Shown: positions 40,170 through 48,574, counted from the stretch's first letter. The stretch: DNA of 64,000 nucleotides from an uncultured Pseudoflavonifractor sp. (GCA_947577065.1 CANPTT010000003.1:32917-96916); one strand, 5' to 3'. Notes: generated by a model from the sequence alone, not told the origin. Numbers and translations are program-made.

Positions 40170-42020
40170 GTGACAAAAAAGCAAGAAAAGACCCTCGGCC
40201 GCATCGGCGCCGCTGGCGGACTGCTGGTACTGGCGGTGGTGGCGGCACCCCGCCTGCCCGTCCCGGCCATCCTGCTGTTCCTTGTCCCCTACTTCACCAT
40301 TGGCTGGGACATTCTCTGGAAGGCCCTGCGGAACATCAAAAACGGTCAGGTCTTTGATGAGAATTTCCTTATGGCCATCGCCACGGTGGGGGCTCTGGCC
40401 ATCGGAGAATATCCCGAAGCGGTGTTTGTGATGCTCTTTTACCAGGTGGGAGAGCTGTTCCAGGCGGTGGCGGTGGGGAGATCCCGGAAGTCCATCACCG
40501 CCCTGATGGATATCCGGCCTGACTACGCCAATGTGGAGCGGGAGGGGAAGGTGGAGACGGTGGATCCCGACGAGGTGGCGATGGGTGAGACGCTTCTCAT
40601 CCGCCCCGGCGAGCGGGTGCCTATTGACGCTGTGGTGCTGGAGGGGGTCTCCACTCTGAATACCGCCGCCCTCACCGGGGAGTCTCTGCCCCGGGACGTT
40701 GCACCGGGAGACGAGGTGATCTCGGGCTGCGTCAATCTGTCGGGCCTTCTTCGGGTAAGGACCACCAAGGAATTTGGAGATTCCACCGTGGCAAAGATCC
40801 TGGACTTGGTGGAGAACTCCTCTGCCAAGAAGGCGAAAACCGAGCAGTTTATCACCCGCTTTGCCAAGTGGTATACCCCGGCGGTGGTCATCGGAGCGGT
40901 GGCCCTGGCTGTCCTGCCGCCCCTGCTATTGGACGGGGACTGGACCCGTTGGTTCCGGCAGGCCCTCATTTTCCTGGTCATCTCCTGTCCCTGCGCCCTG
41001 GTCATTTCGGTGCCCCTGACCTTTTTCGGCGGCATCGGCGGCTGCTCCAGGGCGGGGATCTTGGTGAAGGGTAGCAATTATCTGGAGGCCCTCGCCAGGA
41101 CTGAGACGGTGGTCTTTGATAAAACAGGGACCCTTACCGAGGGGGGCTTTCAGGTTACCGCCATCCATCCTCAGGAGTGTGAAGAGTCCAGACTGCTGGA
41201 GCTGGCGGCCCTGGCAGAGAGCCATTCCAGCCATCCTATTGCCCGGTCCCTCCGGGACGCCTATGCTGCGCAGCTGGATCAAAGCCGCGTGTCGGACGTG
41301 GAGGAGTTGGCGGGCAGAGGGGTGAAGGCTGACATTGACGGAATGACCGTCTATGTCGGAAACGACAAGCTGATGGAGGAGGTGGGGGTCCCCTGGCGTC
41401 CCTGCCACAGGGTGGGGACCACCGTCCACCTGGCGGGGAAGGGGGAGTATCTGGGCCACATCGTCATCGCCGACCAGATCAAGCCCGATGCCAAGGCCGC
41501 CGTTGCCGCCCTGAAAAGGGCCGGGGTCCGGCAGGCCGTGATGCTCACCGGGGACGCAAAGGAGGTGGGCCAGGCCGTGGGGGCGGAACTGGGGCTGGAT
41601 CAGGTCCATGCCCAGCTGCTTCCGGCGGACAAGGTGGACCGGGTGGAGGAGCTGCTGAAGGGAAAGTCTCCCAGGGGGACGCTGGTTTTTGTGGGGGACG
41701 GCATCAACGACGCCCCCGTCCTTTCCCGGGCCGATGTGGGGGTCGCCATGGGGGCCTTGGGCAGCGACGCCGCCATTGAGGCTGCCGATGTGGTGCTTAT
41801 GGACGACAAGCCCTCCAAGCTGGCCCAAGCCATCCGGATGGCCCGAAGGACTCTGCGGATTGCCAATCAGAATATCGTCTTTGCCCTGGGGGTGAAGGGG
41901 ATCTTTCTTCTGCTGGGCGTGTTGGGAAGGGCCAACATGTGGGAGGCCACCTTCGCGGATGTGGGGGTCAGTGTCATTGCCATTCTTAACGCCACACGGG
42001 CGCTGAAGGAGAACGGCTGA
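40170..42020 (+). CDS. zntA: Zn/Cd/Pb-exporting P1B-type ATPase
   Basis: This 616-residue membrane ATPase pumps divalent heavy metals out of the cell. The transport motif is ISCPCALVIS (Cys-Pro-Cys), the phosphorylated aspartate is in FDKTGTLTEGG, the actuator loop is LTGESLP, and the hinge is VGDGINDAPVLSRADVGVAM. The histidine-proline pair is in ESHSSHPIA. It lacks the usual N-terminal HMA domain, which is encoded separately upstream. The GTG at 40170 follows AAGGAGG; the track start lies in the end of the methyltransferase gene. Zinc/cadmium specificity follows from the CPC motif, lack of copper signatures and the ArsR context. Confidence 0.93.
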   Translation: MTKKQEKTLGRIGAAGGLLVLAVVAAPRLPVPAILLFLVPYFTIGWDILWKALRNIKNGQVFDENFLMAIATVGALAIGEYPEAVFVMLFYQVGELFQAVAVGRSRKSITALMDIRPDYANVEREGKVETVDPDEVAMGETLLIRPGERVPIDAVVLEGVSTLNTAALTGESLPRDVAPGDEVISGCVNLSGLLRVRTTKEFGDSTVAKILDLVENSSAKKAKTEQFITRFAKWYTPAVVIGAVALAVLPPLLLDGDWTRWFRQALIFLVISCPCALVISVPLTFFGGIGGCSRAGILVKGSNYLEALARTETVVFDKTGTLTEGGFQVTAIHPQECEESRLLELAALAESHSSHPIARSLRDAYAAQLDQSRVSDVEELAGRGVKADIDGMTVYVGNDKLMEEVGVPWRPCHRVGTTVHLAGKGEYLGHIVIADQIKPDAKAAVAALKRAGVRQAVMLTGDAKEVGQAVGAELGLDQVHAQLLPADKVDRVEELLKGKSPRGTLVFVGDGINDAPVLSRADVGVAMGALGSDAAIEAADVVLMDDKPSKLAQAIRMARRTLRIANQNIVFALGVKGIFLLLGVLGRANMWEATFADVGVSVIAILNATRALKENG

Positions 42021-42025
42021 AAAGG

Positions 42026-42067
42026 AAAAAACGGCCCTGTCCCAAGCTTTGGGACAGGGCCGTTTTG
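42026..42067. terminator. Terminator of the metal-efflux operon
   Basis: AAAACGGCCCTGTCCCAA pairs with its complement around a short loop and is flanked by A- and T-runs, so it can also end the convergent antiporter transcript. Confidence 0.9.
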
Positions 42068-42098
42068 ATATGGAGGTCTGTGGAGGGCGGGGACTGCC

Positions 42099-43394
42099 TC
42101 AGCTTTTGCCCAGCTCCACAGGCTTTTTGGGAGTATTCACCGTCCGGGCGGAGGTTTTGCCCTCGGGCTTGATCTCTCCGGCGGCCATCAGGGATCGCTT
42201 GGTAAGAGTGGGTCCCACCAGCTCATAGACCAGTACGGAGAAGAGGACCACGTTTCGCACCATGGCGCCGTCCGCCAAGTCTTGGGCGGTGAGAGCCATG
42301 CCCAGGGCGACCCCTGCCTGGGGGAGAAGGGTGATGCCGAGATGCCGCTTGATCTTGGCGTCGCACCCGGTGGCAGCACAGCTCAGGTAGGAACCGGTGA
42401 ACTTGCCCAGGGAGCGGAACAGGATGTAGACCACACCAACCAGCAGCACCAGAGGCTGGGACAGCACCCCCAGATCCAGCTCTGCGCCGGAGAGGACAAA
42501 AAAGAGAATGCTCAGGGGGGCGGTCCAATGGTCGATGCGCTCCATGATCTCCTGGGAGGTATGACAGATATTGCAGAATACGGTGCCGGCCATCATGCAG
42601 GTGAGAAGCAGACTGAAACCAATGTGGACGCCGCCCACCTCAAACTCCATCATGGAAAGGCCGACGGTCAACAGCACAAAGCCGATAGACAGGCTCCGGC
42701 GCTTGCTGCGGGAGTGAAAAAACTGCTCCATGCAGTGAAGGAGATATCCTGCCAGACCACCCAGGAGAAGGGAGAGGAGGATCTCGATAACAGGCTCTAC
42801 CAGTACGCTGATCACGCTGATCGCGCCGCTCTCCATGGCGGTGGCTACCCCAAAGGAGGCGGAAAAAAGGACCAGTCCCACCGCGTCGTCAATGGCCACT
42901 ACCATCAGCAGGAGATGGGTCAGAGGACCATCGGCCTTATATTGCCGGACCACCATCAGAGTGGCGGCGGGGGCGGTGGCGGCGGCAATGGCGCCCAGGG
43001 TGATGGCGGAGGGCAGACTGATGAGAGTGGGGTTCAGAAAATGAAGGCCGATGAGGGCCAGATCCACGATGACGGTGGTGGTTACGGCCTGGGCGATGCC
43101 CACTACGATAACCCGGGAACCCATGCTCCGCAGCTGCTCCAGCCGGAACTCATCCCCGATGGCAAAGGCGATAAAGCCTAGAGCTACCTGGGATATGATA
43201 TTGAACTGGGCCACTTGCTCCGGGTTGACAAAGCCCAGGCCGGAGACCCCTAAAGTCCCTAGACAGAAAGGACCCAGCAGAAGTCCGGTGATGAGGTAGG
43301 CGGTGACGGCGGGAAGCCCCAACTTCTTGGCGGGCCGGGACATGAGAAGCCCGCCCACCAGGGCGATAGACAGGCAGGTGAGGATCTGGGACAT
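42099..43394 (-). CDS. CPA2-family cation:proton antiporter
   Basis: This 431-residue membrane protein has about twelve helices and belongs to the Na/H exchanger domain family (KefB/NapA-like). Conserved landmarks are LPAVTAYLITGLLLGPF near the start, the charged segment AIDDAVGLVLFSASF holding the likely ion-binding Asp pair, and the late helix GITLLPQAGVALGMAL. No TrkA-N domain follows. The ATG at 43394 has AAAGGAG nine bases upstream. It probably exchanges Na or K for protons; the ion is not decided. It is transcribed alone. Confidence 0.88.
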   Translation of the reverse strand: MSQILTCLSIALVGGLLMSRPAKKLGLPAVTAYLITGLLLGPFCLGTLGVSGLGFVNPEQVAQFNIISQVALGFIAFAIGDEFRLEQLRSMGSRVIVVGIAQAVTTTVIVDLALIGLHFLNPTLISLPSAITLGAIAAATAPAATLMVVRQYKADGPLTHLLLMVVAIDDAVGLVLFSASFGVATAMESGAISVISVLVEPVIEILLSLLLGGLAGYLLHCMEQFFHSRSKRRSLSIGFVLLTVGLSMMEFEVGGVHIGFSLLLTCMMAGTVFCNICHTSQEIMERIDHWTAPLSILFFVLSGAELDLGVLSQPLVLLVGVVYILFRSLGKFTGSYLSCAATGCDAKIKRHLGITLLPQAGVALGMALTAQDLADGAMVRNVVLFSVLVYELVGPTLTKRSLMAAGEIKPEGKTSARTVNTPKKPVELGKS

Positions 43395-43489
43395 GAATGC
43401 TCGCTCCTTTGGGATCAAAATCATAGCAACGCATTGTAGAATAGCACTTTTAACCAAAAACTGCAAAGGGTTTCGGGGAAAAAGGTAAA

Positions 43490-43516
43490 CAAAATAGGCC
43501 GGAGTCTCCGGCCCAT
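43490..43516 (-). terminator. Terminator after the acetyltransferase gene
   Basis: GGCCGGAGTCTCCGGCC folds into a short GC-rich stem, followed on the minus strand by TATTTTGTTT. Confidence 0.75.
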
Positions 43517-43536
43517 TTCTTGTGATTTGTGATTAT

Positions 43537-44151
43537 TTAGCAGGGGGCTTCCCGCTCTGCCCAGTATGCCGCCGCCATGGCTTCCCAGTACCGCCGGTCT
43601 TCCTCGGTGATCTTCCGCAGGACCCGGCAGGGGTTGCCCGCGGCGATGACACCGCTGGGGAGGTCCTTTGTGACCACTGCGCCGGAGCCAATGACCACAT
43701 TGTCCCCGATGGTGATTCCGGGGTTGATGACCGCATTGCCCCCGATCCATACCGAGGAGCCGATGGTCACAGGCCTGGCATACTCAAGCTCCGAGTTCCG
43801 AACTCCTGCGTCGATGGGGTGGGTGGCGGTGTAGATGCACACTCGGGGGGCCAGAAACACGTGGTCCCCAATGGTCACCGTTCCGGGGTCCAGGATAACG
43901 CAGTCGTAATTGGCGTAAAAATGGTCTCCGATGTGAATGTTGCTACCATAATCGCAGTAAAAGGGGGGCTGGATCCAGAAGTCTTTTCCGATGGAGCCCA
44001 GCAGTTCCCGGAGGATGGAGCGGATCTCATCTGCATCGGTGGTCTGATTCAGCCGGTGGGTCAGCTTCCATTTTCGCATATCCCCGGCCAGAAGCTCCGG
44101 ATCACAGGCTCGATAGAGTTTTCCAGAGAGCATTCGTTCCTTTTCCGTCAT
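43537..44151 (-). CDS. Maltose/galactoside O-acetyltransferase-like enzyme
   Basis: This 204-residue left-handed beta-helix acetyltransferase transfers acetyl from acetyl-CoA to a sugar. Residues 1-55 are the Mac N-terminal domain (EKERMLSGKLYRA). Hexapeptide repeats follow (NIHIGDHFYANYDCVIL, VTIGDHVFLAP, ITIGDNVVIGSGAVV). The catalytic histidine is in YTATHPID. It overlaps the upstream kinase-fusion gene by four bases, so the two are coupled. The physiological sugar is unknown; the family is often a detoxifier of excess sugars. Confidence 0.9.
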   Translation of the reverse strand: MTEKERMLSGKLYRACDPELLAGDMRKWKLTHRLNQTTDADEIRSILRELLGSIGKDFWIQPPFYCDYGSNIHIGDHFYANYDCVILDPGTVTIGDHVFLAPRVCIYTATHPIDAGVRNSELEYARPVTIGSSVWIGGNAVINPGITIGDNVVIGSGAVVTKDLPSGVIAAGNPCRVLRKITEEDRRYWEAMAAAYWAEREAPC

Positions 44152-45248
44152 ATCAGCTCCTCCTCAAGGGTGGGCAGCCGGGAGGTGTCCACCACAATGT
44201 CGCTCCGGGCTTCGATGGAGAGGGGACCAAAATAGTTCTCCTCCATGGGGATCCAACGCTCCTTAAATTTTTTCAGGCTTTCGGGACTCTCCCGTTGCTC
44301 CAGGCGGAGAAGCTGGATCTCCGGTGAGCAGGTGAAGAAGACGCGGAAGGTGGAATAGTCCGCCAGAGCGGGGTGGAGGGCATAGCTGCCCTCCACCAGG
44401 TTGAGCCGCCGGAAGGGGACGCCCTGAGGCTCGCCCATGGTCATGGAATGGCAGTCAAAGCGCCGGTGAGCCACCGCCTCCTCCCGGCGAAGGGGTTCGA
44501 AAAGCTCGGTGGCCGCCCGCTCATAGTCCACGTTGCCGCCGGGGGCGGCAAGGCGCTCGGGAGTCCGCTTATCGGCGGGCAGGAAGAAATCGTCCATGTG
44601 GAACACATTGCATTCCTCAAAAAGTTCCGCTGCCTTCTGGGCAAAGGTGGTTTTGCCGCTGGCACAGCGGCCGTCCACCGCCACGATGACGGGACCCTTG
44701 GTGTGCCGCAGAAGCGCGTCGATGGCCCGGAGAGCGGGGGCATAGAGGGACAGGTCTCGGTCCATCACCCGGTAATGGGGACGGTGGAGCTCCCGGTAGC
44801 TGTCGCTGTGGGCGAGAGGCGGACAGCCCTCGCTGTCGTAGAGAGCCAGAAACAGCTCCAACTCTTTGAGCTCCAAGGGCAGGGCTCCGGACCAGGCCAT
44901 GGCGGACAGAGTCCCCAGCTTTTCCCACAGCCCCGCCGTGCTCCCCCGGGGACGAGCCGAGCGGATAAAACACCGGCAGAGCAGGGGGAGATCTTCCTCC
45001 GACAGAAGGCGGGGGTCCAGATGCGTGCGGCACAGTCCGCCCCCAATGGCCTCTACGGCGTACTCGGGGGAGTAATCCTCCTTCACGGCCTGGGAGAATT
45101 CCGCCCGCAGGCTGTTGAAAGCGTCGTCCTCCGCCGTCAGGTGGCCGGGGCCAAATTCACTTTGGTAGAGAAGTTTTATATAGTCCCTGGCCTCCATTCC
45201 GGGGTACCGCTGGGCGTGAAGGGACAGAATGTGCTGTATAACGGACAT
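44148..45248 (-). CDS. Two-domain protein: unknown N-terminal domain plus uridine kinase-like P-loop kinase
   Basis: This 366-residue protein has two parts. Residues 1-185 form an unrecognised helical domain beginning MSVIQHILSLHAQRYPGMEA. Residues 190-366 form a uridine kinase/phosphoribulokinase-like domain with the P-loop VAVDGRCASGKTTFA, the acidic strand VFHMDDFFLP and the lid arginines near LRLEQRES. It probably phosphorylates a small hydroxylated compound with ATP. Coupling to the O-acetyltransferase by overlap suggests a shared sugar or nucleoside substrate, but this is inference. Confidence 0.75.
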   Translation of the reverse strand: MSVIQHILSLHAQRYPGMEARDYIKLLYQSEFGPGHLTAEDDAFNSLRAEFSQAVKEDYSPEYAVEAIGGGLCRTHLDPRLLSEEDLPLLCRCFIRSARPRGSTAGLWEKLGTLSAMAWSGALPLELKELELFLALYDSEGCPPLAHSDSYRELHRPHYRVMDRDLSLYAPALRAIDALLRHTKGPVIVAVDGRCASGKTTFAQKAAELFEECNVFHMDDFFLPADKRTPERLAAPGGNVDYERAATELFEPLRREEAVAHRRFDCHSMTMGEPQGVPFRRLNLVEGSYALHPALADYSTFRVFFTCSPEIQLLRLEQRESPESLKKFKERWIPMEENYFGPLSIEARSDIVVDTSRLPTLEEELI

Positions 45249-45392
45249 GGTTCGGCCTCCTTGGGAACGAGAATTTATATCATTTTAACACAAAGAGAGG
45301 GGTTTGGGTAGAGGGCCGCCTGGGGCTGCAATAAAAAAATTTAGGGGAAAACGTCAAAGTTTAGATTGTACATGGAACCCGGAATATGATAC

Positions 45393-45416
45393 TATAATAT
45401 TGGTCTTTCTGACCAA
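45393..45416 (+). promoter_or_regulatory. -10 box and candidate operator of flavoprotein 3
   Basis: TATAAT (45393-45398) is followed directly by the perfect inverted repeat TTGGTC-TTTCT-GACCAA (45400-45416) at the expected transcription start. No good -35 box is seen. A repressor, possibly the downstream TetR protein, could bind there. Confidence 0.6.
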
Positions 45417-45454
45417 ATCGAAAGGGAGAACAACGAAAGGAGAGGAATCATCAT

Positions 45455-47743
45455 ATGAAAAAAAGGATCACAGCCCTTGCCCTGGCCTGCGTCATGGTCA
45501 TGGGGACCGTGGCCGCAGCCGCCGGGGTGGAGAAGACCATCACCGTCACCCCCATGGAGATGTCGGTCAACGGCTGTAAGGTCACCCCCACCGACGCCAA
45601 GGGCGCCGAGGCGGAGGTCTTCGCCTACAACGGCACCACCTATGCCCCTGTGCGCTATCTCTGCGAACTGCTGGGCATCGACGTGGCGTGGGACAGGGAC
45701 GACCCGGGCACCGTGAAGCTGGTGAACGTACCCAATGCCCCCGCCGGGGACGTCAAGCCCGGCACTTACTATGGGCAGGCCCAGGGCTTTGGCGGTCCCG
45801 TGAACGCTGAGGTCACCGTGGATGCCAGCGGCATCGTGGACGTAAAGCTTACCGGCCCGGAGGAGACCCCCGCCATCGGCGGCGCGGCCCTGGAGGCCCT
45901 GGCTGCCTCTGCCAAGGAGAAGGGGGCCGACCTGGACGGCGTGTCCGGCGCCACCTATACCTCCAACGCCGCCCGGGAGGCCGTGAAGGCCGCCCTGATG
46001 GGAGCGGCCAGCCCTGATGGGACCGTGGCCGACGGAAAGTACACTGTCAACGCCGTGGGCCATGAGGGGACCATTGTGGTCACCACCATGTTCCAGGGCG
46101 GAAAGATCAAGTCCGTGACCATCAATTCCCAGAGCGAGACCGAGGGGGTGGGCACCTACGCCATCGACCGGATGCCCGGCCGGATCGTGGAGGCCCAGAG
46201 CGTCAACGTGGACGCCGTGGGCGGGGCCACCGTAACCTCCACCGCCATCAAGCAGGGCGTGGCCCAGGCCATCACCATGGCCGGGGGCAAGGTCTCCGAC
46301 TTCTCCACCGCCCCCGCCAAGGCCGAGGTGGTGCCCACCGAGGTGTCTGAGGACGTGGATGTGGTCATCGCCGGCGCCGGCACCGCCGGACTGCTGGCCG
46401 CCGCCCGGCTGCTGGAAAACGGGGTGAAGAACGTCATCCTTTTTGAGAAGCAGGACATTCCCGGCGGCTCCATGCCCATGGCCTTCGGCGGCTTCAACGG
46501 CGTGGGATCCCAGACCTACCAGAACTGGCTGGCTGGCCGGGAAGTGCCCAGGGCCAGCCTTACCATGAGTTCCTGGGAGAATATCGGCGATCTTCTGGGG
46601 GCCAAGTACGGCAAGAACAAGGACACCCTTCCCTGGCTCCAGCAGATGTATGAGGGGGGCGGTAAGCTCTACGACTGGATGAACAGCATCGGCGTGGGCT
46701 TCATGTCCCTGGGCACTGAGCCCGCCCTGGCCGGCAGCCCCTACTTTGCCCCCGGCTGCTACTCCGGCGGCTGCGGTTACGCCATGGAGTTCTTTGTGGA
46801 CCGGATCACCGCCCAGGGCGGCCGGATCATCTACAACACCGAGGTCACCGAGCTTATTCAGGATAAGAGCGGCACGGTCACCGGGGTGAAGGCTGTGGGC
46901 AAGGACGGGAAGAGCTGGACCGTCAACGCCGACGCCGTCATGCTGGCCACCGGCTCCTTCGCCAAGAGTCCTGAGCTTCTGAAGGAGTATCACTCCGAGT
47001 GGGCCGACGAGTTCTTCATCTGCCCCGAGACCCTCACCGGCGACGGGCTGAAGATGGGTCTGAAGGCCGGCGGCGTGGTGGACTATGCCGACTCCTATAT
47101 GCCCGGCTTCCTGGCCACCTACGCCAGTCACTTTGAGCTGGCCTTTATCCACTACATGAACGTGGGCCTGATGGTCAACGTCAAGGGCGACCAGTTCGCC
47201 AACATCATGGTGAACAACCATGCCACCATGGCCGCCGCCAAGGCTGATCCCGCCAACGGCAACACCTTCTACTATATCTTTGACGACGCCGGGGCCGCCA
47301 CCATCAAGGATTATGAGGACCGCAAGTTCTCCTACAAGGGCATCTTTGAGAAGAATGAGGCCATCCACTTCGATACCGTGGAAGAGGCCGCCGTGGCCCT
47401 CGACCTGCCCAACCTGGCCCAGACCATCGCCACCAACAACGAGTTGGCCATGAACGGCGGCACCAGCGAGTGGGGCCAGGGCAACCTTCCCTATCTGGAC
47501 ACCAAGGACGGCATCTGGCTGGTCCGGGTGGAGCCTGTGGTCTACCTGACCACCGCCGGCCTGCGGGTGGATCTGGACGGTCACGTCCTCACCGAAAAGG
47601 ACGCCAAGATCCCCAACCTGTGGGCTGCCGGCGACGTCATCGGCTCCTATGAGCAGCGGGAGACCCGCTACGGCAATGGCTTTGACGCCGCCGTAGTCTT
47701 CGGAGCCCTGGTGGGCGACCGGATCGCCGCGGAGGTAAAGTGA
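45455..47743 (+). CDS. Secreted FMN/FAD flavoprotein reductase 3 with stalk and two FMN-binding domains
   Basis: This 762-residue exported protein starts almost identically to flavoprotein 2 (MKKRITALALA, then MVMGTVA). It has the same stalk domain (YAPVRYLCELLGIDVAW) to about residue 100. Two tandem FMN-binding domains follow, with VSGATYTS near residue 168 and VGGATVTS near 250, so two covalent FMNs are possible. The FAD_binding_2 domain begins at VVIAGAGTAGLLAAARL near residue 305. The C-terminal substrate region reads ETRYGNGFDAAVVFGALVG, unlike fumarate reductase and unlike the other two flavoproteins. The acceptor is unknown. A TetR regulator follows. Confidence 0.9.
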   Translation: MKKRITALALACVMVMGTVAAAAGVEKTITVTPMEMSVNGCKVTPTDAKGAEAEVFAYNGTTYAPVRYLCELLGIDVAWDRDDPGTVKLVNVPNAPAGDVKPGTYYGQAQGFGGPVNAEVTVDASGIVDVKLTGPEETPAIGGAALEALAASAKEKGADLDGVSGATYTSNAAREAVKAALMGAASPDGTVADGKYTVNAVGHEGTIVVTTMFQGGKIKSVTINSQSETEGVGTYAIDRMPGRIVEAQSVNVDAVGGATVTSTAIKQGVAQAITMAGGKVSDFSTAPAKAEVVPTEVSEDVDVVIAGAGTAGLLAAARLLENGVKNVILFEKQDIPGGSMPMAFGGFNGVGSQTYQNWLAGREVPRASLTMSSWENIGDLLGAKYGKNKDTLPWLQQMYEGGGKLYDWMNSIGVGFMSLGTEPALAGSPYFAPGCYSGGCGYAMEFFVDRITAQGGRIIYNTEVTELIQDKSGTVTGVKAVGKDGKSWTVNADAVMLATGSFAKSPELLKEYHSEWADEFFICPETLTGDGLKMGLKAGGVVDYADSYMPGFLATYASHFELAFIHYMNVGLMVNVKGDQFANIMVNNHATMAAAKADPANGNTFYYIFDDAGAATIKDYEDRKFSYKGIFEKNEAIHFDTVEEAAVALDLPNLAQTIATNNELAMNGGTSEWGQGNLPYLDTKDGIWLVRVEPVVYLTTAGLRVDLDGHVLTEKDAKIPNLWAAGDVIGSYEQRETRYGNGFDAAVVFGALVGDRIAAEVK

Positions 47744-47778
47744 TCTGCGGACTGGCAAAGTGAAATGATCCATATGGA

Positions 47779-47815
47779 GAAAGGCGCCTGACCAAAGGCG
47801 CCTTTCTCTTATTTC
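47779..47815 (+). terminator. Terminator of flavoprotein 3
   Basis: GAAAGGCGCC pairs with GGCGCCTTTC around an eight-base loop and is followed by TCTTATTTC. Confidence 0.8.
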
Positions 47816-47892
47816 GGTCCGAAAATGGGGGAGATGGCCCTTTGCTGCCTGCAAGCGGTCGTGAGCCTTTCGACATACATCTGTCGGCTATC

Positions 47893-47921
47893 TTGACACT
47901 GATTCCCGAATGTGGTATGCT
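47893..47921 (+). promoter_or_regulatory. Promoter of the TetR gene
   Basis: TTGACA and TATGCT are separated by 17 bases. TTTCGACA (47868-47875), TGTCG (47882-47886) and TGTCGAAA (47921-47928) flank it as inverted half-sites, suggesting autoregulation. Confidence 0.8.
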
Positions 47922-47949
47922 GTCGAAAAATAAGCAGGAGGGAGCATCC

Positions 47950-48540
47950 ATGGCGAAGGGCAAGAGGATGGGCGGCAAGGAGGATATGCGCCAGCGCAGG
48001 AGCAGGCAGCATTTGACGGACGCGCTTATGGGACTGATGGAGGAGCGGCCCTATGGGGAGATCTCGGTGGTGGATATCTGCCAGCGGGCCATGGTCCACC
48101 GCACCACCTTTTACGCCCACTTTGAGGACAAAAACGATCTGTTTGAATATATGCTCCAAAATATGATGGACCGCTTTTCGGAGAACAGGTCTAAGGCGGA
48201 GCAGGAGAAAGGACTTCGAAGGGCGATCCGGGATGAGTTCCGGAAGGTGCTGGAATTCTTTCGGGTGCACCGGAGGCTTCGAATGGTGGGGATGGGGGGA
48301 CCGGGGAGCCCTGAGCTTCAGATGATGGAGGAGGCCATTGCCGCGGTACTGGAGAAGTTCATTCTGGAGAAGGGGGACCCCGCGATTTGGGCGGAAAACG
48401 CCAAAGGCCCTCAGGTCTGGAGCCACTTTTATGCCGGGGCCATCATGTCCACGGTGAGCTGGTGGCTGGAAAATGAAATGCCCTTGAGCGAGGAGGAGAT
48501 GGTGGACCTGTTGGAGCGGCTCCTGCCTGAATGCTGGTAA
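47950..48540 (+). CDS. TetR/AcrR-family regulator
   Basis: This 196-residue repressor has an N-terminal helix-turn-helix (ISVVDICQRAMVHRTTFYAHF) after a basic start (KGKRMGGKEDMRQRRSRQ). Its all-helical C-terminal ligand domain resembles the TetR_C group common in Firmicutes, ending WLENEMPLSEEEMVDLL. The ATG at 47950 follows AGGAGGGAG. It lies directly downstream of flavoprotein 3 and has its own strong promoter, so it may control that gene, itself or both. The effector is unknown. Confidence 0.9.
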   Translation: MAKGKRMGGKEDMRQRRSRQHLTDALMGLMEERPYGEISVVDICQRAMVHRTTFYAHFEDKNDLFEYMLQNMMDRFSENRSKAEQEKGLRRAIRDEFRKVLEFFRVHRRLRMVGMGGPGSPELQMMEEAIAAVLEKFILEKGDPAIWAENAKGPQVWSHFYAGAIMSTVSWWLENEMPLSEEEMVDLLERLLPECW

Positions 48541-48574
48541 GAGAAAAACAGCGGGGATCTCCGCTGAGAGCCTT

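Noticed and set aside
45392-47854. 820-residue minus-strand ORF opposite flavoprotein 3
   Set aside because: It is an antisense shadow of a strongly supported flavoprotein gene with ribosome site and domain motifs.
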